This document shows positions 22,259 to 34,160 of a stretch of 64,000 nucleotides of DNA, one piece after another. The position numbers were made by a program, and so were the translations under genes. Each line of letters starts with the position of its first letter. The first letter of the stretch is position 1. The stretch covers positions 62,001 through 126,000 of the forward strand of contig JANPZZ010000013.1 in the NCBI GenBank assembly GCA_024707305.1, read 5' to 3'. The DNA comes from Chitinophagaceae bacterium (lineage in GTDB: Bacteria; Bacteroidota; Bacteroidia; Chitinophagales; Chitinophagaceae). The notes under the pieces were generated by a model. That model saw nothing but the letters and a program-made list of their open reading frames with translations, searched no databases and had not been told where the DNA came from.

Positions 22259-22962
22259 ATTACATTGTAAAGCGCCGCGGCCAGTAAGGCCCCCGCAATC
22301 GGCGCCACAACCGGTATCCAGGCATAACTCCAGTCACTGTCACGCTTGTTTTTGATGGGTAAAATAAAATGGGCAAACCTCGGCGCCAGATCGCGCGCGG
22401 GGTTAATGGCATAACCTGTGGGGCCACCTAATGACAAACCAATAGCGAACACCAGGAATCCAACAGGCAATGCATCCAGCGCTCCCATACTGCCAGATGG
22501 TTTGGAGATTACCAGGGCACCCAGCAACAAAACAAATGTGCCTATTAATTCTGCAAGAAAATTATACAATGGTTTCCGCTCAGCCGGCGATGTTGCAAAC
22601 ACAGCGAGTTTTATATCAGCGTTATCGGTTTTATCAAAATGGGATTTATAAGTAATCCACGCAAGCACCGCGCCTGTGAACGCACCCAAAAACTGGGCAG
22701 CTAAGTAAGGTGCTACCAATTCCGCTTTAAAATCACCGAAAACAGCCAGTGCAATTGTTGATGCTGGATTCAAATGTCCACTTCCACCCAGATGTACAGA
22801 GGCGTAAACGCCGACAAATACCGCCATCGACCATCCAAACGTGACGACTATCCAACCAGCATTATGTCCTTTTGTGTTGTTTAAAACAACATTGGCTACC
22901 ACACCCCCACCCAGTAAAGTAAGAAGGGTGGTGCCAATAAATTCACCAATAAACGGGCTCAT
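22252..22962 (-). CDS. glpF: MIP family glycerol facilitator / aquaporin
   Basis: Two NPA boxes (HLNPASTIA, AINPARDLAPR). Confidence 0.93.
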   Translation of the reverse strand: MSPFIGEFIGTTLLTLLGGGVVANVVLNNTKGHNAGWIVVTFGWSMAVFVGVYASVHLGGSGHLNPASTIALAVFGDFKAELVAPYLAAQFLGAFTGAVLAWITYKSHFDKTDNADIKLAVFATSPAERKPLYNFLAELIGTFVLLLGALVISKPSGSMGALDALPVGFLVFAIGLSLGGPTGYAINPARDLAPRFAHFILPIKNKRDSDWSYAWIPVVAPIAGALLAAALYNVIR

Positions 22963-22988
22963 GTTTCTTGTTTTATTAGATTGAGAAG

Positions 22989-24488
22989 TTAGTCAACGTC
23001 CTCCGTCCATGCCTGCGCAGCACGAATGGCGCGTTTCCAGTTCTTTTGTAACATTTGTCGCTGATCATCCTGCATGGATGGCGTAAAGCGATGGTCTTCT
23101 TTCCAGTATTGTTTTACTTCTTCTTTATTCGACCAGAAACCGACCGCAAGTCCTGCGAGATATGCAGCACCGAGTGCAGTGGTTTCGGTAACAGCAGGTC
23201 GCACAACTGTCGTATTCAGTATATCACACTGAAATTGCATCAATGCATTGTTGATCGTAGCGCCGCCATCTACCCTTAGTTCTTTAATGGGAATACCTGC
23301 GTCCGCTTCCATCGCTTTTAATAAATCCATCGACTGAAAAGCGATGCTCTGTACTGCTGCGCGGGCAAAATGTGCATCAGAACTTCCGCGCGTAATGCCC
23401 ACGATAATGCCGCGCGCATGTTGGTTCCAGTAAGGTGCGCCCAAACCGGTAAATGCCGGCACCATATAAACACCTCCATTGTCTTCCGCTTTAAGTGCTA
23501 ACGGTTCTACTTCCGCTGAGGTTTGGATAAGGCGTAAACCATCACGCAACCATTGCACAACAGCGCCACCAATAAATACACTTCCTTCCAACGCGTATTG
23601 CACTTCCCCATTTACTTTCCAGGCAATTGTTGTCAACAGGTTGTTGCTTGAAACAACAGGCTTGTTTCCGGTATTCATTAACATAAAACAACCCGTGCCA
23701 TAGGTATTCTTTACCATTCCAGGCGTGGTACACATTTGCCCGAACAATGCCGACTGCTGATCCCCTGCAATACCGGCCACAGGTATACCCGTACCCGCCA
23801 GAATCGTTTCCGAAGTCCCATACACTTCACTGCTGCTTCGTACTTCCGGCATCATAGAAGCGGGAATGTTCATCAATTGCAACAACTCTTCATCCCATTG
23901 TAATGTGTGGATGTTATAAAGTAATGTGCGTGATGCATTGGAAACATCAGTTGCATGCACTTTACCGTCTGTAAGTTTCCATAATAGCCAGCTGTCAATG
24001 GTGCCGAAACAGAGTTCACCGCGTTGTGCTTTCTCCCGGGCGCCGGGTACATTTTCCAGTATCCATTTCACTTTCGTACCGGAAAAATAGGCGTCGGTAA
24101 CAAGGCCGGTTTTGGAACGAATCATTTCTGCTTTGTTCTCCCTTTTCAACTGGTCACAGTACTCCGCCGTGCGGCGGTCCTGCCAAACAATCGCGGGATA
24201 AATCGGCTGATGTGTTTGCCTGTCCCATACGACGGTCGTCTCCCGTTGATTAGTGATACCAATAGCTACCACATCGCGTGTCGTTATCCCTGCTTTTAAA
24301 ATTGCTTCAGTAGCAACGCCGAGTTGCGTGCTCCATATTTCATTCGCATCATGTTCTACCCAACCCGGCTGCGGAAAATATTGGGTAAACTCCTTTTGAG
24401 CAATGGAAACTATCTGGCCCTGTTTGTCAAAAACGATAGCCCGGGAACTGGTCGTTCCCTGGTCAAGAGATAAAACATATTTTGGCAT
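22989..24488 (-). CDS. glpK: Glycerol kinase
   Basis: [51 protein letters not shown]. Confidence 0.97.
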   Translation of the reverse strand: MPKYVLSLDQGTTSSRAIVFDKQGQIVSIAQKEFTQYFPQPGWVEHDANEIWSTQLGVATEAILKAGITTRDVVAIGITNQRETTVVWDRQTHQPIYPAIVWQDRRTAEYCDQLKRENKAEMIRSKTGLVTDAYFSGTKVKWILENVPGAREKAQRGELCFGTIDSWLLWKLTDGKVHATDVSNASRTLLYNIHTLQWDEELLQLMNIPASMMPEVRSSSEVYGTSETILAGTGIPVAGIAGDQQSALFGQMCTTPGMVKNTYGTGCFMLMNTGNKPVVSSNNLLTTIAWKVNGEVQYALEGSVFIGGAVVQWLRDGLRLIQTSAEVEPLALKAEDNGGVYMVPAFTGLGAPYWNQHARGIIVGITRGSSDAHFARAAVQSIAFQSMDLLKAMEADAGIPIKELRVDGGATINNALMQFQCDILNTTVVRPAVTETTALGAAYLAGLAVGFWSNKEEVKQYWKEDHRFTPSMQDDQRQMLQKNWKRAIRAAQAWTEDVD

Positions 24489-24516
24489 CGCAATCGTTTA
24501 TTAAATTTTCACCTGG

Positions 24517-26031
24517 TTATTTATCGTCGGTAAAATAATTTGCGTAATCTGTAATAATACCGTCCACTCCCATCTCTTTTAACTTTTTGATTTCTTCTTT
24601 TGTATTCACCGTCCATGGTATAATACGCATACCCATTTGATGGCATTCTTTAATCAGTTCTGCTGTAACCACTGAATAGTGCGGACTGTAAATTCCCGGT
24701 ATGTAACCGAGGTCTTCAATTTGTTTCGCCAGGCTGCGTTTATCGACACCAATCAACACTGCTGTTTCAATATCAGGATACTGTTGATGCAGAATCTGAA
24801 GCGGCCTGAAATCAAATGACTGCAGGTAGCAGCGATCTTCAATTTTTCGTGACCGAACTACCTCCATTACCAACTCTACCATTTCGTTTACCGTGGGCTG
24901 GTGAACGTTATCATAATCACGATTCAGTTTCAATTCAATATTATAATAAATCGGCTTCCCTGTCTTCTTCGCATAGGCGTCAACTGAATCGATTAATTCC
25001 GCAAGTAAAGGTTTATACGTCGCGATTTTTTGTTGTTGTGGAAACGCAGGATGCGGCTTCAGTCCTACATCATATTTGCGGATACTGTCGTAATTCATTT
25101 TGTAAAGATGATGTAATTGCGCCTCGGCAGGGGTAAGCGTCTTCCCATCTGGTGTGGTGCTAAAATCCTGATGGAAAAATACATCATGCGACACCACCAC
25201 TTTTTTATCCTTTGAAATCACTACATCCACTTCCAGCGTATTCACGCCATAATCCATAGCGAGATACATGGAAGGAATTGTATTCTCAGGCGAGAGGCCA
25301 CGAATTCCCCGATGACCTTCTTTGTTAAATGCGGGGTGCATAAACCTGGTAGGTTTCGCATATTCACGTATCAGCGGCACCCAATGCAAATAACCTTCTG
25401 CATTCAGATGCAGTCCGTCGTAGGTAAAGCGCTTTTCCAGTTTGCCTGCCGTGTTGCTGAAATGCGAGAAAAGATCAATCAATGTTACTTTTTCTTCAGC
25501 AGCCAGCTTCTTCAGCCCTTCATTCACTTTCAGGATTTGTGCAAACTTGTTGAATTCTGTACGACCAGGCACTTCGTTATTTACCGGCAAAAGCGTTTGC
25601 AGAAAAATTTGTGTGCGGGGAGATCCCTGCTTAATTCGCTGGAGAATACGTTTATGGTTTTGCAAAATCACCGCTTCGGGAATATTCCGGGAAATATCGT
25701 TGATGCCAATCAGTATAAAAACTTTGGAAGGCTTGCCTTCAATCACTTCATCCAGGCGTTCCAACACACCAAAAGTAATGTCACCAGAAATGCCCCGGTT
25801 TTTTGCATAAGGCATTTGCAAAAGTTCATTCCAGTTATTATAATCAGTAATGCTGTTACCCAGGAATACAACATCATTTTGTGAATGTGGATAGCTTTTA
25901 AACTGAGCTACCTTCCGTGCAAAATTTCCCGGCCGGTAGGTACTGTCCCAATCTGTCTTTTGGGCTAAAATGGATGTTGAAAAAAGTCCACCAAGTAGGG
26001 TAACTGCAATAAAACTTAACCTTCTTTTCAT
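24517..26031 (-). CDS. SGNH/GDSL hydrolase fused to glycerophosphodiester phosphodiesterase (GDPD)
   Basis: SGNH blocks VVFLGNSITD, GINDISRN, DGLHLNAEGY; GDPD blocks HRGIRGLSPENTIPSM, LEVDVVISKDKKVVVSHD, IELKLN, GVDGIITDYA; signal peptide. Confidence 0.93.
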   Translation of the reverse strand: MKRRLSFIAVTLLGGLFSTSILAQKTDWDSTYRPGNFARKVAQFKSYPHSQNDVVFLGNSITDYNNWNELLQMPYAKNRGISGDITFGVLERLDEVIEGKPSKVFILIGINDISRNIPEAVILQNHKRILQRIKQGSPRTQIFLQTLLPVNNEVPGRTEFNKFAQILKVNEGLKKLAAEEKVTLIDLFSHFSNTAGKLEKRFTYDGLHLNAEGYLHWVPLIREYAKPTRFMHPAFNKEGHRGIRGLSPENTIPSMYLAMDYGVNTLEVDVVISKDKKVVVSHDVFFHQDFSTTPDGKTLTPAEAQLHHLYKMNYDSIRKYDVGLKPHPAFPQQQKIATYKPLLAELIDSVDAYAKKTGKPIYYNIELKLNRDYDNVHQPTVNEMVELVMEVVRSRKIEDRCYLQSFDFRPLQILHQQYPDIETAVLIGVDKRSLAKQIEDLGYIPGIYSPHYSVVTAELIKECHQMGMRIIPWTVNTKEEIKKLKEMGVDGIITDYANYFTDDK

Positions 26032-26117
26032 GTCAGAGCCAAAGTATTTAACGTGAACGAATCTGTATAGCCGAATATAACTAGTTTACTTAATATTAGT
26101 ATTAGAAATACATTTAT

Positions 26118-27704
26118 TTACAACAAATAATTGGCTGCCATTTTTTTAAACGCCGACAACTGTGCCTGCTGCCATTCGTTTGTTTGACCGAGCGATTGCG
26201 CCATGATGCTGACCACGGTGGGAGCAATCCGCAACGCTTCGCGTGCATCCAAAAAAAGGTTTCTTGTTCTTCTCGACAACACATCATCGAGCGTTCTCGC
26301 CATCTCCTTTTCTACAGCCCAACGTACCTGCTCCGGATGTATTTTAAATTCTTCCGAAATCCAGGCCTCGTTGCTATTTTTGATACGTCTTTTTATCGCC
26401 TCTGCATCGGAGCCATAGTAATAAAACGGATCTGTCCAGTCTGATGTAGGTATCGCACCATTAATGGATAAACTGGCCGTTCCCGACGACCTGTGTTCCC
26501 ACCCCAATTCCTTCTCCACTTTATCCATCATATCCTCTGCCATTTTACGATAGGTGGTCCATTTCCCACCCAGCATGGTAAACAACTTAGATGGTGAAAC
26601 ATGAATCTTGTGGCTCCGACTGATTTCTTTTGTTTTTTGGCCTGGCTGTTTTGGCGCAGCCAAAGGACGAAGTCCGGAAAATACACTTAACACATCGCTT
26701 CTGCCGGGCTGTTTTGTAAGATAGCTTCCTGCAGTATTGAGAATAAAATTTATTTCCATTTCAAGTGCCACCGGATCCATCGCAGTATTGTCAACAGGGG
26801 TATCGGTAGTGCCTACGACCACTTTATTGTGCCAGGGTACCGCAAATAATACACGCCCGTCGCTGGTTTTTGGAATCATCATGGCTTCGGATGCCGTATA
26901 GAAACTTCGATCCAGTACGATATGGGTTCCCTGACTTACAGCCACAGAAGGTCGTTTCGCCTTCTGATCCATTTGGGCAATATTGTCGGCAAAAACACCA
27001 GTTGCATTAATGACGGCCCTGGCTTTTATATGCAGTTCTTCGCCTGTCTCCAGATCCACCGCAGTTACCGCATCCAACCATCCCTTTTCATTTTTGCCAA
27101 GCGATGTTACCTGTGTATAATTTAAAACCTGACCTCCTGCTGATGCAACGCTTTGCGCGAGGTTAATGGCCAGTCTTGCATCATCAAACTGTCCATCGTG
27201 GTATTCAATACCGCCGACTAGTCCATCGTGACGGATATCGGGCATTCGTTCAACCATTCTCTTTCGCGAAATAAACCGGGATGGTCCCAATCGAAGTTTG
27301 CCAGCGATCCAGTCATATATTTTCAGTCCGATCAGGTATTTCCATTTGCTGAACCAGGAATAAACTGGAACTACAAAAACCAGATCGCGCACCAAATGAG
27401 GTGCATTGTGCAAGAGCAAACCTCTTTCTTTGCAGGCTTCACGCACGAGTCGAATATCACCCTGAGCCAGGTAACGTACGCCGCCATGTATCAGTTTTGT
27501 ACTGCGACTGGATGTTCCTTTTGCAAAATCAGATTGCTCCAGTAATACAACGGAGTAACCGCGTGTACAGGCATCGAGTGCAATTCCAAGCCCGGTTGCG
27601 CCGCCCCCTATCACCACAATGTCCCAGTCCTGCCGTAAACGAACCTGCGTGAGCATTTGACTTCGATCAAATGCAGTTTGATTTATGGATGCTGATTTTT
27701 CCAT
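26118..27704 (-). CDS. glpD: Glycerol-3-phosphate dehydrogenase/oxidase (FAD)
   Basis: DIVVIGGGATGLGIALDACTRG, SSRSTKLIHGGVRYL, LFTMLGGKWTTYRKMAED. Confidence 0.96.
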   Translation of the reverse strand: MEKSASINQTAFDRSQMLTQVRLRQDWDIVVIGGGATGLGIALDACTRGYSVVLLEQSDFAKGTSSRSTKLIHGGVRYLAQGDIRLVREACKERGLLLHNAPHLVRDLVFVVPVYSWFSKWKYLIGLKIYDWIAGKLRLGPSRFISRKRMVERMPDIRHDGLVGGIEYHDGQFDDARLAINLAQSVASAGGQVLNYTQVTSLGKNEKGWLDAVTAVDLETGEELHIKARAVINATGVFADNIAQMDQKAKRPSVAVSQGTHIVLDRSFYTASEAMMIPKTSDGRVLFAVPWHNKVVVGTTDTPVDNTAMDPVALEMEINFILNTAGSYLTKQPGRSDVLSVFSGLRPLAAPKQPGQKTKEISRSHKIHVSPSKLFTMLGGKWTTYRKMAEDMMDKVEKELGWEHRSSGTASLSINGAIPTSDWTDPFYYYGSDAEAIKRRIKNSNEAWISEEFKIHPEQVRWAVEKEMARTLDDVLSRRTRNLFLDAREALRIAPTVVSIMAQSLGQTNEWQQAQLSAFKKMAANYLL

Positions 27705-27923
27705 TTGCTTCCGCTGAAATTAAAATAAATCCATCAAAACAAAGGTTTTATCAATCCCTTAAAACCCGGGAATATTAAAAATGCGGCAATCCTGAAGGTT
27801 TGAAAATTGGAACATTTATTTCTATCTTACTGCGAACATATTAAAAGAAGGTTGTCTCGTGTCATATCGACATCCACCTACAGCGCAAACATCAATACTT
27901 ACATCCACCATCTACCTTTCTTT

Positions 27924-30900
27924 ATGAAACTTAAGTTCCCACTCGTTGTCGCACTTTTTGTCGTTTACAGCAATCTGAACGCTCAAACAAAATGGCCTTC
28001 CACATTGCTTTGGAAAATCTCCGGTAACGGTCTTAAAAAAGATTCCTATCTGTATGGGTCTATGCACATGCTGGACAAACGCCTTTTTTATTTTTCAGAC
28101 TCTCTTTATCATTTTATTGAGAAAGCGGATGGCTTTGCGATGGAAATAAGTATCCGGGAATTGATGGATACAATAATGACGCAGGCAATTTTTGAAAAAC
28201 AGAAAGATCTATACAAACCAGATATCGCTATAACTGAAGCATTAGCTGAAGTCGAAATTGATTCCGCGGCACCCATGCAACCGCCGCCACCACCACCACC
28301 AGGCGCCGACTTAGAAATGATTCCTGTAGCTAAAAAAAGTCGGGACGAGATACGTTTATGGCTAAAAATACAAAAGAACTGATGCCTACAATTATGGACA
28401 CGTGGCTTCAAAGTATAGCACACCGACATAATAAATGGCTCGGCGCAATTGAAGACGTCGGCGATCAATTACCACTGTTGGATCAGTTTGGTACCAGTAT
28501 TCAGAAGACCCCGGAAGGAAAGTCATTCGACCCTACCCCACTTTTGTTGGAAATGATGGTGAACTATTATTTGAAAAAAGATTTGAATGCTATCGAAAAA
28601 TGGCTGGTTAGCCGTGAAGACAGATTCGATATGATAAAGCGTAACAAAAAAATGGCTTACCGTATCGACAGCCTTGCACAAATCCGAAGCATATTTTTCA
28701 CCGTAGGTGCCGCGCATTTGCCCGGCGATTCGGGGGTCATAAAACTATTGCGCAACCGGGGGTTTCATGTAGAACCGGTTTGGAGTAGTAAAACAATCGA
28801 TCCGGATGACTACCTGAAAAATTTACCCGAACTCAAATGGATAACTTTTCGGGAGGCGAACGGCGACTATGAGATTGACCTGCCCGGAACTCCCTCTCCA
28901 TTGGTTTCAAACGGGGTGGAAACCCAATTCTATATGGATCTCTCCACGATGACATTTTATATGGCTGGGGGCCTTGTGGCGCCAAACAATGCATCACTTG
29001 ACTCGGTGACGAAATCAATGATGAAAAACATGAACGCGGACCTCATTTCAAGCAAACCCATCACCTACCAGTCCCTTTCCGGGTTGGAGAATGTTTTCGA
29101 CTCCAATGACGGACATTTCGTAGTCCGTTTGCTAAAAGACGGCAACACCGTGTACCTCCTGATGGTTGGAAGTGAAAAGGAAGAAGTGATTACATCTCCG
29201 GATGCCGGACGTTATTTCAGTTCCTTCAAACCTTTGAAAAAGCCGTCTAAAACAAATTTAAAAGATGAATGGGTTTTGCTCTCGTTGCCAGAGAAGGGTG
29301 TAAAACTTGAATTCCCAATCAAACCGAAAAGAAATAAAGCGGCTGAATCAAAAACAGAAGGGACCAACTGGTCATTCCAGATTTACGACCTCTTTGATAT
29401 GAAACAGGAAGGTTACTTCCTGCTGAATATCCGCGAAACCATGCCCGGTTATCATTTGACGGAAGATTCTGTTTTCTTTAAGGAAATTGAAACATCCATC
29501 AAAGACAATCTTACAAAAGTTACTGAAAAACAATTACGTACTTACCAGGGTTATCCATCCTATTATTTAAAAGGTATCAATGAAGACCAGGGCACCACTT
29601 TTGGTTTGTTTATGGTCATCAGGGGCAACCGAATTTACCAACTGGTTGCTGGCGGTGCTACCTCTAACAAAAATGTCGATGGGCTTATTGAGCGTTTCTT
29701 CACCCAATTAAACCTGATTGAATATGACGCAACTCCTTATTCGCGCAAAAACAGCCCGAGTAACTCCTTCCAGGTTTATGGCCCAAAAGACTTCCATGTT
29801 GTTGCCGACAGCAATGCAACTACATCCAAAACCGTACACTATACAACTTTTGACGACCAACGGCAGGTTACTTATGAAATTTATGCCGAGGCGATATCAC
29901 CTTATTTATGGACAGCAACAGACTCTGCATTTCTGGAAGAGAAGGGGAAAGTATATATAGCTTATAATGATTCGATCGAATCAAAAAAGGCAATGTGGAA
30001 CGGAAAAGCACCGTCTCTGCATTGGGTAGTAAAGGAACCGGGAAATAATTTGAAAAAATTAGTGCGGGTCGTGGCTTCGAAAGATTCTTTATACACATTA
30101 ATTACCGTCATTCAAACACAGGAAATAAACGCGTCGGATATTTTCTTCAATAAATTCCTGACAACGACTGCACCCGGGAAGAATCTGACAGCGTCTAAAA
30201 CAAGTTTGCTGCTAAAGGATCTTCAATCAAAAGACACGGCAACTTTTGAAGAAGCAAAAGAGGCATTGTCTGTAGTAAAGTTTGATAAAAAAGACCTACC
30301 CTCACTTCATCAGCATTTACTCAAAGAATTTCCAGATGATGATAACTATTACTGGACAGTACGCCATCAGTTGGTCGATAAGATTGCTGCTTTTCAGGAT
30401 AAAAGCAGCATCAAATTTGTGAAGGAAAAATACCCCAGCTTAACAAAACAGCCTGTACTGCAGTATCACCTTATTGGTCTATTGTCAGATATCCTGACGA
30501 AAGACGCGTACGCGCTATTGAAAACAATTCTTATTCAAAACACACCTGCGGAAATCGACGATCGTTTTCTTGATATCAACTGGTTCGACAGTCTCGAATT
30601 ATCCCGCACATTATATCCAGAGATCCTGACAATGGTTCAACTCCCTTTACTATCGGACAACATTCTGAATCTTACTGCCACTTTACTACGTGAGGAATAC
30701 CTTTCACCTACAGATCTGGTTCCATTTGAAGCCACACTTCTCCAAATAGGAAAAGAGAAAGCTGCATTGGCAAAAATTCAGTCGGCCGCAGAAACGAGCT
30801 TCTATGAATTACAGTCGACTATTCGACTGATGGCAGCGTCGAAGAACAAAGAACTCAACAACGTCTTAAATGAATTCCTGGAAGCAAATAACTTAAGCAT

Positions 30901-31376
30901 TAAAATGCAAGCAGCCATGTTGATGTTGGATAAAAAAGATATCGGTACCGCAACATGTTTGGGATTCGCTGGCATCCAGTGATTATTACCGTCGTGATAT
31001 TTACGACAGCCTCTCTGCACGCAATCTTTTACATCTGTTTCCGAAAAAATATCTCACCCAGGAGTTGATTGCTGCTTCCGATATGTATATCTATGCAAGT
31101 GATGAGGAACAACCCGACAAAGTGGAACTGTTAGAAGCAAGGGAGATCGACATCGACGGGGTGAAGAAACGTATCTATTTCTTCCGTGTCACTTATGTGT
31201 TTGATGCCGAAGACGGAGACGTAGGAACTGAAGTATATCTGGGTATGATAGGTGCCTATAACCTTGACAGGAATGACATGACCATCGGCCAAATTTCTGG
31301 AGATCTTACTATTTTAGAAGATGAAGAACTACTTGAGGAGAAGATTATTGAGTTGCTAGAAAATCGTGAACCGTGA
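27924..31376 (+). CDS. Large TraB/GumN-type secreted protein with internal repeated beta modules and helical C-terminus; two frameshifts (near 28331-28337 and 30932-30937)
   Basis: SLLWKISGNGLKKDSYLYGSMHMLDKR (TraB/GumN-like start), ...FFTVGAAHLPGDSGVIKLLRNRGF. Fragments 27807-28382, 28358-30982 and 31065-31376 join into one reading frame. Confidence 0.75.
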
Positions 31377-31395
31377 AACGGCAAACGTGAATGGA
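31376..31395 (+). repeat. Short CGGCAAACGTGAA remnant of the GGCAAAC family
   Basis: gaaacggcaaacgtgaatgg immediately after the stop codon at 31376. Confidence 0.6.
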
Positions 31396-31466
31396 GGAAT
31401 TTCCTTCTATGCAACAAAACGTGATAATGTGTCGATACTGCCCCATGGCGCTCGCATAAAACCATT

Positions 31467-33991
31467 TTAAAATGCCAAACGGAAGCTTCCAAACACGCCA
31501 AATTTCGGCGTATTACCATCAGGTAATCGGCTGGGAAGTACGCGCCAGATAAAGTCGACACGGAAAACGCGGAAGATATTATCTACGCCTGTTCCCAGTT
31601 CCATGTATGTATTTCCATCCAATGTTTTGAAACTATGGCCTTCTTTGAAATTATAAGCGCGGTTTTCATCCGACAATCCGCCCCATAACGTTTTTACCGT
31701 CCAGAACTGACGAAGCTTTAGTTTTGGGATCAGACGAAAGATGCCGTTGCCGACATTGTGTTCAAAATTTATTCCCAGGTATTTATCATGAATGAACTCA
31801 TAACGGTTCATCATGTTGAAGGCATACTTGTTGTAATAATGCAATTCATTTCCCGGGGCGATATCCAGCAATACATACGGTAAGGTTCCAAATGTTCTTC
31901 CACCATACACCTGGTAAGAGATGGAACCCAGTGGTGGAATTTTTTTATTCCCTGAAATGCTGCCGGACAATTTCGTGTAATTGTAATTACTCTTAAAAAA
32001 ACCAGCCATTCCACGTGAAAGATAAAGCTCGCCGATTGGATAAGGACTGCCCAGGCTGCTTCGGAAAAATGTGGTCTCAAGGAATTTTTCAAGATAGGCA
32101 AAACGTAAACGCATGGAAACTTCAAAGCTGGTGAGCGGCGATCGCCCGTCACCCGACGGGAAAGAATCCTTTAAAGGAATATTCCGGAGCGGTGTAAATG
32201 CTTTGTGTGTAAGGGCGAATAGCTCTGAAAACCCGGAACGATGTTCATTAAAAAACTCAAAGCGTTTTTCATCCACCTTCAAAAATTTCAGCGGCACATT
32301 CGGTTTGCGTATGGCCAGCGCAAACACGTTGTCGGCTGTAACTTCTCCGTAATAGTTTTGACCAAAATCCAGGTCGTTTGTATATGATGCATACCAGTAA
32401 CGACGCGGATGTTTTTGCGGCAGGTAAAACAATTCTGCTTTTCCTTTCAGTTTCTTATCACCAAATCCATAAGCAAGATACCAGTGCCACCACCAGTGTT
32501 TATCAAACTTTTTATTACTTCCCAGGTCGAAACGCATGCGGAATCCTTCCCAGGAATTTGCTGTAAACCAGTTATACCAGGGTCCAAATTGTACATTGCC
32601 CGAGTTCACATATCCCGTTGCAATAAAATTAAGTTGCCTTGCCAGTCGCTGAAACACCGGAGCATTGGTGAGGGTATCAATCATCCTGATAATGGCGGCT
32701 TCATTTTTCGAGAGCTCTTCATGGCGGGCAGTACTCCAGAATTCCTTGTCACGTCCGGCAGCATCTTTCAACGTGATCACTTCTTCCATGATCTTATTCT
32801 CATTCAACGCGGCCACTACCGAGCTGTCATTCACTTTCACATTACGGTAGGTGGTGGTTTTGCGGCCGATCAATCCCGGACTGTTTTTGCCAATCGGAGA
32901 AATATCAGCGACAAATTTATCTTTCGAAAGAAACCAGGTTGTATCATCAATCAAACGGAATTCCTGGATGAGGCTCAGGTTTTCCAAAAAGTTTACATTG
33001 GCATCTTTTCCTAAACGCAGGTTCATCCGCTGAATGGCAAAACTGCCAACATGAACCCAGCAATCACCTTCAAATGTATTGGTACCATTTCTGCGTGGCG
33101 AAAAAACAAGACGGTAAAAACGCTGGTCGTTGATAAGAACGGTATCTGTAACCCGATAATCATAATAAAGATCACCATTGTCGGACGCCGGACTTACAAA
33201 TTGTTTGTCGAATACGGCAATAAAATTATTATACACGTTTACATTCTGGTCCATCCCCCGAGAAACTGAATGATGCTTTCATTCTTCACACCATTGGTAT
33301 TTGCCGCTTTGATTACTTCCCGGCGTTTGAGTGGTTTTTTCTGATAGTAATAATCTGAAAGTGCTTCTGTGAGATAAGTTGGCAGATATTTAAATCCTTC
33401 GGAGCTATCAATATTCTGACTGATCAATTCACCTACCGGACGGAGAGGCTTTAATTTCGTTATCTTTTTAAAGTTGACATTCTTGATGTCCAGCTCCAGT
33501 TTGTTATATAATTCATAAGAAAAATTTTGAAACCGATAGCGGTCGTTTCGTGGTTTATTCTGCACAATCTTTCGCCACACCAGCAGGCCTCGGTTCACTT
33601 TTACTTTTACGCGCACGCCTTCGTTGTAGGTTCCACGTTCCAGCATAATTGAAACCTGCAGGGAGTCTTTATCTTTTGGAATTAATAATCGATACGGTTG
33701 ATAACCCACACAGGTAACCACCAGCGAATCGCCGGGCCATTCATTAAGCCAAAGCGAAAAGCGACCAGAGGTATCTGTTAGCTGTCCAATACTCGTTCCG
33801 GGAAAACTTACCGATGCAAAGGCAACAGGCTCTTCGCTGTGCGAATCCAACACAATCCCTTCAATCAGTTTACGGTTACCACTAACAGTAGTTCGTTGTT
33901 CATTTGCGGGAGTTTGCGCCAATCCCCCTGACGTAATACAGAGAGCAAAAAATAGCAGGATAAAAAAGTGAGAACGTACTTCAGCGCGCAT
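31467..33991 (-). CDS. DUF5686 / carboxypeptidase-like regulatory domain outer-membrane protein (frameshift at 33255-33259)
   Basis: IEGIVLDSHSEEPVAFASVSFPGTSIGQLTDTSGRFSL, then ...NVNVYNNFIAVFDKQFVSPASDNGDLYYDYRV... and a C-terminal barrel. One extra C at 33255-33259 joins the frames. Confidence 0.85.
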
Positions 33992-34073
33992 CGCTGCAAA
34001 GGTAAATGAAAAAAGATGACCTCATTCTTTCCATCGGTAAACGAACCTATAACATCGGACAAAGACCTCCTCT

Positions 34074-34160
34074 CGATCCACCATCCACCATCACCCATCC
34101 ATCATCCACCATCCACCTTCACCCATCCACCTTCACCCATCCATCCCTCCTTCCTCCCTC
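34074..34160 (-). repeat. CCATCCA/CCATCAC heptad array (GGATGGN family, reverse orientation)
   Basis: ccaccatccaccatcacccatccatcatccaccatccaccttcacccatcc... Confidence 0.88.

Noticed and set aside
28297-28317. PPPPPPP tract in the TraB/GumN protein as a sequencing artefact
   Set aside because: It is a codon-level ccg/cca/cct repeat in frame and does not disrupt the ORF; treated as a real insertion.
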